Positions 25,943-37,417 of a stretch of 60,889 bases of DNA are shown here, one piece after another (positions within the stretch are counted from its first letter, which is position 1; each line of letters begins with the position of its first letter). The notes beneath the pieces were generated by a model. It had not been told where the DNA came from, did no database searches, and saw nothing but the letters and a program-made list of their open reading frames with translations. Source of the stretch: Phaeoceros laevis (taxonomy: Eukaryota > Anthocerotophyta > Anthocerotopsida > Notothyladales); NCBI GenBank assembly GCA_049999765.1, contig JBNGIQ010009081.1, forward strand, positions 118,816 through 179,704. The letters are read 5' to 3'. A program made the translations under genes and the position numbers.

Positions 25943-28621
25943 CTATTGTGTGTTGGCGGGTGCAACTCTGTTGCTGGGTATACAGTTATATATCATGGGC
26001 CACATAACCTGTAAAGGCATCATTGCAAAGGCAGCAAGGATAAATCCAGCCCATAGCAAGTGCAGGGAATCAACAAGAGGGTTGCAGTTTCGATCCACGA
26101 GCACCTCAAAAGCTGGCCGGACGAAGGAACATGTCATAATACCAACAAGCGTTGGCAGGGTACTATACACGTCACGAGAAGCGTTCATTGCAATAGAAAG
26201 CTCAATGAATGCCGTGTTCGGAATTGGAGAGTCATTGTCAAAGCAATAATCAACTGTGTCGTTGATACATCGGTAGACAGCGTAATCCTGCATCAGTGGA
26301 GAGGTCACATGCTTTGTGCATAAGTTTTCAGTTTCTCATGCATCATCACGCTGCGAAAGAGGACTAGAGTGAGTAAAAGGCGCACCAAAGGAAAATGTCT
26401 GAAGTCGTGTAATGCCGTTGTGCAATTCTGGTCCTCATACTGCGGTGGCGGCCCGTAAGGATCGCAGATATGCTCCAGGGTGAGTCTAGGTTGAGTTTCG
26501 TTCCGCTCATTGGCCAACTTCTGCTCCTTGTCGTTCACTTCATCAATAACATTGTTTGTTTGGTTAATGAGAGCTTTGATGGCACTTCGAGCACCGATCA
26601 GAGTGTCCTCGGCATATTCTTTGGGGAGGCATGGCATGAGCTCTGTCAGACTTGACTTGGAAGGATCATCATCATACTGACGCATGGCTGTACAGGCATC
26701 CGCAGCCACACTGCTCGGATAGATTTGTCAGAGAAATTTGTGCGCAAGCAGCGTCCAACCAGCAAACCTGATGTACATATGGTGCAGGAGCTGGAGGCTT
26801 ACTTTGAAAGCACGAAGCTGATACCTGCCAGTATCCAAGAGCAGAAGAGAAGCAGTAACATGAACAGGAAAAGCCTGGATTCATCAAGATGATGTTACGT
26901 CGCCAGTTTGTCCAGCAAGTTGAGATATGTAGCTAGCTAGCAGTGTCCTTAATTGGCATTCATGATGAGCGTTTGAAGAGTCGGGACGCTTACAGGAGAA
27001 CGAGAACCCGGTATCGGAAATACGTAGCCCCTGAGAGTCCGACATGTCCGAATTAGATTAGCGGCTTGCCAGGAGGGAGGTACCAAGCTACGACCGTTGT
27101 TCGAAGCACTTTTGTCCAGAGGCAGAGCTCTACCTAGAAACTGTCTCGATCCTTATGCGACTGCTTTGAATGAAAAAGCAGGGAGGGATATGCTCACCAA
27201 TGCCAGCAAGAACACAGAATGTTACAACTGTTGAAATCACAGTCAGCGCAACCTTCCTGCAAAGTTGACAGGGAAGTAAAGCTCATGGACATCGGTATTT
27301 TTTTCCATTACAGTGCTAATGTGTAGCAGTGAGCAAACATCTGTTACAGTAGTGGGCTTACACTTGTGCGAAGATTCGAAATAGCCAGCGTTGTTTATCC
27401 TGCACCATCTCGTCCAGGTAGTGGGCAGTATCATTCATCATATTGCAGGCTGCAAGAACCTGATCTGTGATCTCTTGGCTATCAATAGGGGCAGTTGCCC
27501 GCTCTATGAAGATCAGCAATTGATTCAACTCCCGGAGAACGTTGTTGATGGTGCTAACAACAAGGGTTGTGGTATTCTGCAATTGGGTCCCCAACTTGAC
27601 ATTTCCGAAAAGAATTGCAAACGCTCCTGCCCTGCAAAGCTTAGGATATACCCGCAGCTGCCCAGTTTACCAGAATGCTTGGGGCACCTGGTCACTTGCA
27701 TGAATGCAGCCAGAGACACAGACTACTCCACAAAGTTGCTTATTGCGTACTACAGGTTCTCTTGAACAGTAAAGCCGGCAGAGCCAGGCCTGTGCACATA
27801 AAGGGTTGCGTACTTACATAGCAAGCAAGGCAAAGAAGCAAACGACGCACAGCTGCAATGTCCTGAGCTGCTCCCTCTGAGACCTCAGTTTGCAGCAGCC
27901 ACATAGGCAGGTGCAGAGCAACAAGAGGGCATGTATGAGCCCGTGGGCCAGGCACAAAATAGCCAAGGAGTAAGCCCAAACGCCAGTAAATACCACCGAC
28001 TGTACCAAGAATTGGGTTCAGGATGTGCTTCAAGACCACCAGTATAGATCTACAGCAAACAGCAGCGATGTCTAGAACGGAATATTACCGCCCAATAATG
28101 CTTGTCAACAACGTTGAACCCCCCATCGTACTTGCGAAACCCACTCAACAAGTCCAAACGTGGGATGAGTCCTGTGGCTCTAGCTGCTTGCTTCTCAAGC
28201 GTCGCCGACACCTGGTATCAACAGAGGAGGCTCACTATCAATCAAATGGTCTCGACAAGATTCCTGAAAGCACCTGCAGACCTGTAAATCTAGACAAGCT
28301 TTCACAAAATCCAGAGTCCTGAACAAAAACTGTATAATGAAGGCCTGCACCAGGCCTTACACTGCTCCATTGCCTTCCATTTTCAAAGGCTGGTCTGGAC
28401 CAGTTCATTGTAGGGATTATTCCTGGATCAACTTTCAAAGGAAACATCGCCACCGAGTCTTCCAAAGTCTCCAATAGCTGAGCCCCTCCAAGTGTTTTAC
28501 CTGCTCCATCTGCCCCTACGAACATCAGGGTTGCCAGCACCCAGATGAACCAACAGAAGAAGTCGGATTTGGCTGCGAATTTTGCCTTTGACCTGGAGAG
28601 TCTCCTTGACATCTTGGTCAT
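25943..28621 (-). CDS. Plant multipass membrane protein (At2g12400/At2g25270-like)
   Basis: Function unknown; the plant family resembles tweety-like proteins in having several membrane spans and a large cysteine-containing extracytosolic loop. Nine exons: 28621-28274, 28211-28089, 27999-27818, 27631-27362, 27256-27198, 27030-26994 (a 37-nt microexon), 26874-26803, 26710-26386 and 26287-25943. They give 586 aa in one frame. A hydrophobic segment near the N terminus (FFCWFIWVLATLMFVG) looks like a signal peptide or anchor. The hallmark GFRKYDGGFNVVDKHYWA precedes the first core span. Paired spans follow, then NVAADACTAM and an ICDPYGPPPQY loop. A last span sits near LLWAGFILAAFAMM. The microexon and the exon 8/9 junction are the least certain parts. 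Confidence 0.82.
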
Positions 28622-29561
28622 GGGCAGACTTGTGATATTCACAGTCGAAGCCCTGATTTATTCATTTTCACAATTGGCCGAGCAGACTCCCCTAGTGGGC
28701 TGCCCCGGGGAGCTTTTTAGGAGTTCACATTATCTTCCATCCCATTCTCGGCATCTGAGATCAGATTTGCGCCAGACCAGTGGTCACCACCATGGACGTC
28801 CATGACTTCCGATGCAGTAGATAGAAGTTCACATAGTCCTACAGACCCGATCACGATCCCACATGCAGGCAGTCAAGAGCTCGTGCAATGCCTGCTAGCA
28901 GCTACGCTCCCCACACGACCAGATGAGGCGCCACCACGGCAAGCGGAAGGAGGGCTTCCAACCAACGCGGCTAATGAAGTTACCAAAAGACTTCAAACAT
29001 GGGCCTTCCAACCTATGGTACGGACAGACAGCAAAACCTACTCGAATACAACTTCGCCCCATCAAATCCTGTCCTTCACTTCGTAGACTTCGCTGTTTGT
29101 GTCTCCATCTCTGTTCTTCCCTCGTGGACTTTGCTCGAATGTGTTTGCAGCTAAAGCACCTACATCGAACCTACTGCCACTGGTGTAAGGCGCACATCCT
29201 CTTCCATATGCTCTGAAGTTAAAATATCATGAACTGATTTTTGTATTTGTTATTCTAGCTAGTAAGGCATATTGCAATTAGCTTTGGGAAATGTAGACAT
29301 CTATCTAATTGTTTCATCAATAACTCTTGGACTGAATCTTAGCATAGTACATGTATTTACCTTAAGCTTGCTTCTTCTTCATCAAATTTGAGCCATCTCA
29401 AACCAACAATCTTACTTGGTGTTAGTTATTAAATCAAATGTATGTGACAAGAGTATGTACGTCTTAGAGCTCTTACAAGCGAATCTACCTCCCTCTTTCA
29501 ATGAATGGGTTTTGGGCGCATTGTAGATGAGCATCGTTGATTTTTTTTGGTTTAATGCTAT
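28622..29561. other. Upstream flank of the membrane-protein gene, grading into AT-rich DNA
   Basis: The left part should hold the promoter of the minus-strand membrane-protein gene. From about 29220 the base composition becomes strongly AT-rich. Open stretches here lack family similarity and were not called. Confidence 0.4.
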
Positions 29562-29661
29562 NNNNNNNNNNNNNNNNNNNNNNNNNNNNNNNNNNNNNNN
29601 NNNNNNNNNNNNNNNNNNNNNNNNNNNNNNNNNNNNNNNNNNNNNNNNNNNNNNNNNNNNN
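29562..29661. other. 100-N assembly gap
   Basis: Exactly 100 N, a conventional placeholder for a gap of unknown size, placed inside the AT-rich island. Sequence on the two sides may not be truly adjacent. Confidence 0.99.
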
Positions 29662-30110
29662 TCATGTGATAAAGGACTTTGAAATTCATATTGTTAATGT
29701 CATGAATGCAGAAAAAATATAAACCATTACAACATTCCCTTTGGTAGTTATATCATCATTTATCAACATCTTATAACATTCAGTACAAAAGGCTTTTGAT
29801 TTTTTGCAAATTATCGCAAAAATAATAAGTATTTCATTCAAAGTTACAATAAAGTGCTCAACACATGATTCTATCGAAGCACAATATAGTACATTGCTAA
29901 TATTGGTTTAAGTTGCATAAATATGGCCATTGGGTACCAGCTATCCTATTTCTCCTTAATTGGAGCAGGTAGGCATTTTCCATCATGTACTTATTGAGTA
30001 TTTTGAATGAAATATATTGGATATCACCTACATAATATGGCTCCTAACCCTTTGAATACTTTGAATACAAACCAACTTTGTTTTAATCAAACTTTTTACT
30101 GAACACGCAG

Positions 30111-30567
30111 TGGTTTTCCTTCTTGCACTCAATAAAGTTGCATATGCTAGAAAAATATTTAACTGGGATTACACATCAAGGGGTACCATTGAATACTTCC
30201 ATGGTAAGGCAGATTCACTAGAAAAGAGTATTTAAAACATGCAGAAAATTTGAAGATGGAGTTGATTTCAGATTCTTCACGTTTCTTCTATGAAGAATAT
30301 CATAAAGTGATGCTAGAACTAGCAATATATATAGCTCTTTATTGCGGTTGAGTGTGATTTCATAAAATAAAATTTTAAATGAAAATATCTGTATTTGCCA
30401 TTTTTTTAGGAAATTGGCAAGCAAGAGAAGATAGTGAAGATGTAGGCTTAAATTTGCAAAACGAATGGGGAGAGAGTGCTACCCTTTACATAGATGGAGC
30501 TGGTGAAGACTTTCCACAGCAATATGCAGATTCTTCAAACGTAGATCGCAAACTTCTTAAGCATGGC
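30111..30567 (+). pseudogene. Two splice-compatible exon-like segments of an unrecognised gene
   Basis: Segment 1 (30111-30203) follows an ACACGCAG acceptor and ends at a GTAAGG donor; it reads LALNKVAYARKIFNWDYTS then RGTIEYFH. Segment 2 (30410-30567) follows TTTTTTTAG and ends at another GTAAGG; it reads WQAREDSEDVGLNLQNEW and so on to DRKLLKHG. The first ends in phase 1 and the second begins with two bases, so they join in frame. No upstream or downstream partner exons were identified. They may be part of a gene broken by the nearby gap, a gene fragment, or 5' exons of the coiled-coil gene. I do not recognise the protein. Confidence 0.35.
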
Positions 30568-31257
30568 GTAAGGATTTTAAATGAGACCTAAAACACCAAG
30601 GACTTTATGATTTGTGAAAGCCACTTGGCTTGCTTCCAAACTCCATTGATTTATTATCACTAAATTCATTCATTTGATGAACATGAGATCGGATGGTGAA
30701 CAATTTTTGAGGTAATGCTTTAGAGAAGTGAAAGAAAATATATGTTGTTCATTTTATTAGTCTTTTTTAGTATAAAGTTGAATCTCCCAAATATGCAGCT
30801 TCAAGAAAACCCTCTAGCTTTTAATTACTTTTAGATAGAATAACTTATAACTAGTTGTCATGCACATTTGGTGTGCTAATTGTAACATGGAATACGGCCT
30901 CACCTAGTAAAATTCATCAATATCATTTTATTTTTGCCATGTTTCATTGGAGGATATGAAGATGATTTAATAGTACTTTTATGAAGACGATTGAGTAGTA
31001 CTTTTGGCTGTAGATATGCTGAACTTGTAAACTGCACAGCGTGGAGGCAAGCTCAAAAACAAAGTAAGGAACACCCTAGGACAAGTCGCTTCTGGCGAAG
31101 GCTTATGCTCACTTTCAAGATGTAGTCCACCAGTGAAAGAAGTGCGACATTACGACACACCTATCAGGTGGAATGGTGCCCGGGTAGTTTGAGCACCTGT
31201 AAATTACAATTTAGATGAGACGTGGATGTTCCTCACTATCATCATCTCAAAAAAGAG
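30568..31257. other. AT-rich flank upstream of the coiled-coil gene
   Basis: AT-rich until about 31000, then composition returns to that of the neighbours. No definite gene was found; it may contain 5' leader or exons of the downstream coiled-coil gene. Confidence 0.35.
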
Positions 31258-33811
31258 ATGAGCTCATCACCGCGAAAGGGCAATCTAAATGGATCACCCA
31301 GGGCTTCAGCAAAGGAATCAAAAGGCCTTCAGCTTGTCGAAACTAAGCCTCCTTGGAACTGGGCCTTCTGGTCTCGTGCAAAACAACCTGCAAGTGGACC
31401 TCTGTCCCCTACCGGTGAGAGTCTATCCACTGTGAGAGAGAGAAGGACTAGCTCAGACTCTAGTTTAAGCAGGCAAAATAGCTCAAAAGGCAAACGGTCA
31501 CCAAATCGTGTAGCTCCAGCTGACAAGGCAGAAACTTTACTCCAACCGATTTGGGCCACTGTTGGACCTGGCGCTCTGGTTGAAGCCACAGTGTACACAA
31601 GAGAAATCGAAGTAGAGACCAAACTCCCAGAAGGTGCTGACCCAGAGAAGTTTGAGAAGCTACTAGAAGGAGCCTTCGGGCAATTCAGGGAGGGCAAGAT
31701 CTTTCCCCAGTCACTTGATGGAGCCGGCCAGCTATCCCGTAGGTCGTCGGAAGAGAAGAACGGAGCGCAGGGCGATAGGCTTGTTGTGCGAGATTTTACA
31801 CAGCCCGATATCCATTTCCCCCTCGGAGGCAGTGGGGAGTCAGCCAAGGACAGAGCACTTTTCAATCGAAGTGAGTCTTTCAGTGACGGAACGTACAGAA
31901 TCGAGGAAAGCTCTGACAATGAGGTGCCACTATTGGAGCTTCCAGCCTGGAAAACGACTGAAGTACGGGGTGACACCATGACAATGCGGACACAGTATCT
32001 TTCAGCCAAAGGAGTGAGCAAAGAAAAGCCCATACCAGACGAAGAAAACCAGAGGTCCAAGGGTCCAAAAGCTGCACAGAAGGTACTGAGCTTGAGGTGA
32101 TTAGGCAGAGGAGGCTCAAGGTGTGTTTTATCTGTCGTCAGTTCACATCAGTATGTACACCATGCTTCGTGAAGCTTGCCTAGGCTTCGTGAACATCCAT
32201 CCTGTACGCACACCGTCCTCCCGGCTACAGCATCAAGCACAAAGCAGCACTTGGTAGCAACCAGCATTGATTAAACCACATCTTTACAAGCAACAAGCCT
32301 ACCAACAATGACCTGACGGTGTTTCATCCTGGACAGATTACACAACTGACTGACGGCTCGGAGACTCTTAAGAATAAGCAGGTGGAGTCTGGTGAAAAAG
32401 ACGTCCTATACAAAGCAGAACTAGAACACGAGGCGTTCATGGAAGTATTGAAAGGCCAGAAGCTGCTCATACAAAAACATGACAAAAGCATGGCGGAAAA
32501 TTTACAAATGAAGGATGAGGTGCGAAAGAAACAGGCCGCCATCCTATCTTATGAAACTAAGCTGCAAGCGCTGCAACTTGACCTCGAACGCCATCAAGAG
32601 GACACCGCGCAACTAGAGAACTACAAACGAGAAGTAGAACATCAAAAGGAACTCCGCATGGAGATGGAAAAGCAAATAGGCATACTGTCTGCACCGGACC
32701 CCGCTTTGAATGAGGTTGCCCAGCAAAACTCTATGCTGTTGAGGAGGCTGCAGGAGGAGAGGTTTCGAAGAAGTAAAGCTGAGGGCAAAGTGAGGTCGTT
32801 GACCAGACAGGTTTGTGTTGCTTTGCGGCACACTCTCTTGTTGTTTTACCGCTCACGTATGTGCTGGGACGACAGAGGAGGATGACAATGTGCTGTTTCC
32901 TCCGTAACATACAGGTTAACAGCTTGTCCGCAAAGTCCAAAGCCGATGAAGCCGCAGCCTCTGCGCTCCAGGATGCCACCTCCGATTTGCCTGCAACAGC
33001 CCAAGACGATCCCACTACCTCCAGTACTGCAAAGGACGATCTCGAGGATTATCACCTGGTGATAGACAACTATCTGTTTTCACCTTCGAAGCGGGAAGAG
33101 TGGATGGAAAAAGAGGGGATCCTTCTTAAAGAAGGTGCAATCGACATGAAAAGGGTTGTTCATCTCGTGGACTCGTACCATGTGTTGCAAAAACGGTATG
33201 CCGACCTTCAAAAACAGTTCAAGCAGCAGGATGGACAGCCGGAGCAGTCTGCACCGGGCGATAGCGAAGTGTTGTCAGTGAGAGCCTTGAACCAGAAATG
33301 CGAGGCATTGTTGTCGGAGGTGGATGAGCTGAGAAAGTCACGAGAAGAAATGGAGGCTCACATAGAGAAGTTGAAGGAAATGCACAGATCCACGGGGCAG
33401 ACTTCATCAAGTAGTGGCTCCATGTTGGAAAATTTGCTGAGACAGGAAGAGAGTCGCAGAGAAGTAGAAGAGGCCAAGGTTCAAGTTTTGACTGAGCAGG
33501 TCGGCCGTCACGACATGATTACGTTGCACCATCACCTCCTTGCACTTATTCATAAGTACATATGGGAGCAGCAGCACGACTGTGCACTTCTACTAAAAAG
33601 CACCTTGTGGTTGAAGCAGGTGAAAGAGTTGCAAGAGGTGCAGAGCAAGAGTGAAGGCATGTATGGGCAGTCCCGAACGGTTCTTCCGCTGCAAGAGCAA
33701 GCCCTCAATATCGGCGTGTTTGCGATGGCACAACTCATCATGCTCTCTTACGGATTTGGAGCTTGGCTAGAGATGATGTTGATACCATTGTACGGTCGTT
33801 TCCCGACCTGA
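31258..33811 (+). CDS. Coiled-coil protein of unknown function
   Basis: I do not recognise this family. Four exons (31258-32082, 32337-32810, 32915-33499, 33620-33811) join in phase 0 to 691 aa. Residues 1-275 are Ser/Pro/Lys-rich and probably disordered, with a WNWAFWSR patch. Residues ~276-435 and ~470-640 are strongly charged with long heptad-like runs (Glu, Lys, Gln, Leu), typical of coiled coil. The last ~60 residues are hydrophobic (IGVFAMAQLIMLSYGFGAW), suggesting a C-terminal membrane anchor. The start is the first ATG at 31258, but the frame stays open upstream, so earlier exons are possible. An organelle-tethering or cytoskeletal role would fit this layout, but that is speculation. 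Confidence 0.7.
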
Positions 33812-34870
33812 GTTCACCTAGTCGCGCCGGCCGGAATGCTACTTAGCTTCTCGTGGCTCGTGAACTGCTGGTAAGTGTCACTGCAGGGACCTCCAATGAA
33901 TTGCGAAAGTCCGTTGTACATCCAAATGGCCTGATGACATTTGTCCAAGTTTGCAGAGTCTAAGAGAAAGGCGGCCTTCTCGATTGCAAGAGGAGTGAAA
34001 CTGTGACTTCTCTGGCGTCCATCAACACAACGGGAACGCCAAGGGTATTCGGCGTTGTTGCACAGAAGTGTGCAACTAGATGCTAATAATGTATGTGGGC
34101 TAACATCTGGTGAATGGGCACCTTTCATGACTATCGTTATTCATCATCAGTTGTGTCACCAGGTGCTAGAGTCGATTGTCGACGACATCCTGAATGAAGT
34201 AAAGTATTCCAAACAGATCCCGAAGTTGCAAGCTAGGCATGACACTCGAGATCCTGAATAGCATAGCGAGCTCATGCTACGACAAAAGAGGGCTGCAACG
34301 ATCCACTTGACAGGCGCTTCACAAACAAAAGCTTGCAGGGCTGAGGATAAAATATTAACGAAGGTGAAGGATTTAGGCTCTTACCTCCTTTCACTTGCAG
34401 ATACATGCCCCACCTGCGCCCTGGGGCAAAAGCGCTTTCTCAATAAAGAGGGTGGTTGTTTTAAGCTGCACGTCACATGACCCATAAGCAAGCACTCCAC
34501 CAACCTCTTGTGCTGCGCAGTCACAATCGAAGCAATGCAGCGCTTTTAAGAATGTTGAAAGGAGCACATACCCACAGCAGGGTCCAGTCCTACCTTTGTG
34601 TTATCAGCCAGACCTGTGCTCTCACCATACTTGCCAGCTGCCAACGCCTGAACAAGCTGCAACCTTTGTGCATAGTGTCCCTGCAGTTGGGTAATCACGT
34701 TAGCTTCAACCCAGATACAACGTCACTTTCTGTGAAGCCATGCCTTTAGAGTTCAACTACACGTACAATGCGTGGCTTACTGCCCACAGGTCAAGCCTGC
34801 TGTCTGATATGCCCCGCCACTCAATGCAGCCAGCAGCACCATTGTAGGAGGTGAAGAAGGCTTGTGCCTG
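33812..34870. other. Convergent 3' flanks of the coiled-coil and PPR genes
   Basis: About 1 kb without a supportable gene. Short ORFs of 60-100 codons are present on both strands, but none has family similarity or good splice signals. Confidence 0.4.
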
Positions 34871-37417
34871 TCAATGCCTATCCCCACATGAACAAGACCC
34901 ATCCACGAAATGATGCACACGGTGTGCATCTCTTACTGTGATCTCCCTCTTCTCAAGCGTTGACATAATCTTAGTAGCACTATGGCAGTCAATGCACATC
35001 CGCAGATTCTTGGTAACAAGCAAAGGTGTACCAGCTGCAGTCTTCAACAGGCCGAAAGCCAGTGCCAGCTTCTCAGCATGTCCACAAAGGGCATCTTCCT
35101 TCTTGCTCTCAGATACTGGCTTCAGCACCAACTCTGTGTGTGGCACATGCCCTCCTTCATTCTTCAACCTCAAATTCAAGCTCAGCGACTTCAAAAAAAT
35201 ACCAGCCCTCTCTTGACCCACTAAAAACTCATGCACCCTGCTATTCACTTCGATGCAGGCTCTTGCAGGTTTCTTCTTTGCACCTGCAGACTTTCGTAAC
35301 CTTTCAATTTTTTGAGATTCCCCCCACTTGCCAGCACTCGCGTACATAGCTGCCAAGAGTATGTATGCAGTAGAGTTTTCAGGATCAAGCGTGACCAGAT
35401 GGTCGAAACATCTCCTTCCACGCACAAGGTCACCGTGGCTTTTGCACGCACTCAGGAGAGATATCCAAGCCACAATGTCATCAATGACAGGTCCGGATTG
35501 CAACATTTTTTCTGCCTCATCTAGGCAACCTGACCGCCCGAGAAGATCAATCATGCAACTATAGTGATATGCTGTGGGCATGATTCCATGGTCCTCAACC
35601 ATCATCCTAAAGTACCGCTGACCTTCATTGACCGAGCCCCCATGACTGCATGCCACAAGAATGCAAGTGAATGTAGCCTCATCAGGCTCAATACCTTTTT
35701 GCTGCATCTCATCAAAGCACTGCATAGCCCTCCTGCTATCATTATTTTGGGCGTAACCATTCAGCAAAGAAGTCCATGTCACCACATTGCTGATTGGCAT
35801 ATTATCCAAAACTCTGCGAGCATCCTTTAAGTTCCCACATTTTGCATACATGTCTACCAAACAGCTTCCGACAACCACGTCAGCTTCCAGGCCTCTTTCC
35901 TGAATCTGCGCATGAACCTGTTTCCCCTGACTTAAAGCCCCCAGACTAGTGCATGCTTTCAGAACATACACGAATGTCACACTGTCTGCTAAGACTTTGC
36001 CATCGTGCTGCATATCTGCATAAAGTGAAAGGGCTTCTTGGCTGAATCCATGGTCAGCGTATCCTCCAATAACAGCATTCCACGTGGCCACATGTTTTTC
36101 AGGCAATTTAGCAAACACACCATAGGCATCCACTAAGCTTCCACACTTTGCATACATATTCACCAAGCATCTGCCTACAACCATATTAGACTCAAGTCCC
36201 CTTTCCTGGATCTGCATATGAAACTGCTTCCCTCGATGGACAGCTTGCAGACTGGCACAAGCCTTTAGGAGGCTCACAAATGTAACAATATCAGCCACAG
36301 TACCCTCCTCTTGCATACTTGTGTATAGCGAAAGGGCCTCTTCACCAGGCCCATGCTGGACATATCCTGCAATCATAGAATTCCATGTCACCACATCTTT
36401 GGTGTGCAACTTGTCGAAAGCCTGGCGTGCATCTACCACGCTCCCACATTTAGCATACATATCGACCAAGCAGTTCCCAACAACCACATCAGCTTCCAAC
36501 CCTCTTTCACAAATCTGTGCATGAAGCTGCTTCCCTTGATGTAAAGCTCCAACACTAGAGCACGCTTTAAGAAGGCAAACAAACGTCAGAGTATTGGCTA
36601 GAACCCTGCCAGCATTTTGCATACTAGTATACAGAGACATGGCTTCTTGAACCAGCCCATGGGAACCATATCCTGCGATCATTGCATTCCATGTAACTAC
36701 ATCTTTAGTTGGCAGCTTGTCAAACACTCTGCGAGCGTTCACTACACTTCCACACTTTGCATACATATCGACCAAGCAATTGCTAACGAACAAATCAGGC
36801 TCAACTGCAGAACCCAAAATATCAGCATGGACCTCCTTGCCACAAGCCAAGTCTGCTGCAGAGGCACATGCTTGGAGAGCTGCCACAAACACACGATTGT
36901 CTGGCTTCACGGTTGACTTTCTCATCTGCCGGTAAAGCTTGACAGCATGCATAGGCTGCCCCTGTCGAGCATGGGCTAAAATAATTGAAGCCCACATGTA
37001 GGCATCTGGTGCAGCTACCTTGGTGAAAGCATCAGTTGCTTCCCCCAACATCCCATGAGAAGCGTACATACAAATGATGTGATTGGCCAAGAATCGGTCT
37101 GACTCATACCCCGCTTCCAAAATAAGACAGTGAACATGCTTGCCAAGAGCCAAATTCTTCTGCATAGAGCAGTTCCGGAGAACACGATAGAAGACAGTTC
37201 TGGAAACACAAGATCCACGCTGCACCAGGAGGTCCAGTTCCTCTACTGCCTCACAAATCTTTACTTCCGCAGTGTACATAGGTCCGTCCCTCCAACTCCT
37301 GCAAGGTTCGGTGGCCAACGCATCAGACGATATTTCCACAGCGAAAGATGGAGAGCTGTAATATGTTTCCAAAATCTCAAGCAGAAAAAACTGGAGAGGC
37401 AGCTGAGTACCTCCCAT
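34871..37417 (-). CDS. PLS-class PPR RNA-editing factor, DYW-variant terminus
   Basis: Organellar RNA-editing factors of this class bind one RNA site through PPR repeats and deaminate it with a C-terminal DYW domain. The gene is intronless, 848 aa, starting at ATG 37417. PLS repeats fill residues ~75-680, with repeated phrases such as LVDMYAKCGSVVDAR and KDVVTWNSMIAGY. Then come an E region and a full DYW domain. The catalytic HxE is present (CGHAEKLALAFG), as are the zinc ligands CIDCHSATK and HHFVDGSCSCGD. The PG-box region reads KKKPARACIEV rather than the usual PGxSWIE, and the protein ends GDRH instead of DYW. From memory, KP-type DYW domains occur in plants with U-to-C editing. The first ~50 residues should include an organelle-targeting signal, not clearly typed. 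Confidence 0.93.
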   Translation of the reverse strand: MGGTQLPLQFFLLEILETYYSSPSFAVEISSDALATEPCRSWRDGPMYTAEVKICEAVEELDLLVQRGSCVSRTVFYRVLRNCSMQKNLALGKHVHCLILEAGYESDRFLANHIICMYASHGMLGEATDAFTKVAAPDAYMWASIILAHARQGQPMHAVKLYRQMRKSTVKPDNRVFVAALQACASAADLACGKEVHADILGSAVEPDLFVSNCLVDMYAKCGSVVNARRVFDKLPTKDVVTWNAMIAGYGSHGLVQEAMSLYTSMQNAGRVLANTLTFVCLLKACSSVGALHQGKQLHAQICERGLEADVVVGNCLVDMYAKCGSVVDARQAFDKLHTKDVVTWNSMIAGYVQHGPGEEALSLYTSMQEEGTVADIVTFVSLLKACASLQAVHRGKQFHMQIQERGLESNMVVGRCLVNMYAKCGSLVDAYGVFAKLPEKHVATWNAVIGGYADHGFSQEALSLYADMQHDGKVLADSVTFVYVLKACTSLGALSQGKQVHAQIQERGLEADVVVGSCLVDMYAKCGNLKDARRVLDNMPISNVVTWTSLLNGYAQNNDSRRAMQCFDEMQQKGIEPDEATFTCILVACSHGGSVNEGQRYFRMMVEDHGIMPTAYHYSCMIDLLGRSGCLDEAEKMLQSGPVIDDIVAWISLLSACKSHGDLVRGRRCFDHLVTLDPENSTAYILLAAMYASAGKWGESQKIERLRKSAGAKKKPARACIEVNSRVHEFLVGQERAGIFLKSLSLNLRLKNEGGHVPHTELVLKPVSESKKEDALCGHAEKLALAFGLLKTAAGTPLLVTKNLRMCIDCHSATKIMSTLEKREITVRDAHRVHHFVDGSCSCGDRH

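Noticed and set aside
28802-29086. 94-codon ORF in the promoter side of the membrane-protein gene
   Set aside because: No similarity, no convincing splice signals, and it overlaps another open frame of equal quality.
31329-32060. 243-codon ORF on - strand
   Set aside because: Antisense shadow of the first exon of the coiled-coil gene, Ser/Pro-rich by codon mirroring, with no splice partner or similarity.
33812-34870. Additional small gene between the coiled-coil and PPR genes
   Set aside because: Only random-looking ORFs under ~105 codons on both strands.
34871-37417. PPR gene as a pseudogene because of its GDRH ending
   Set aside because: The frame is open for 848 codons and the HxE and zinc ligands are intact, so the ending is better read as a domain variant.
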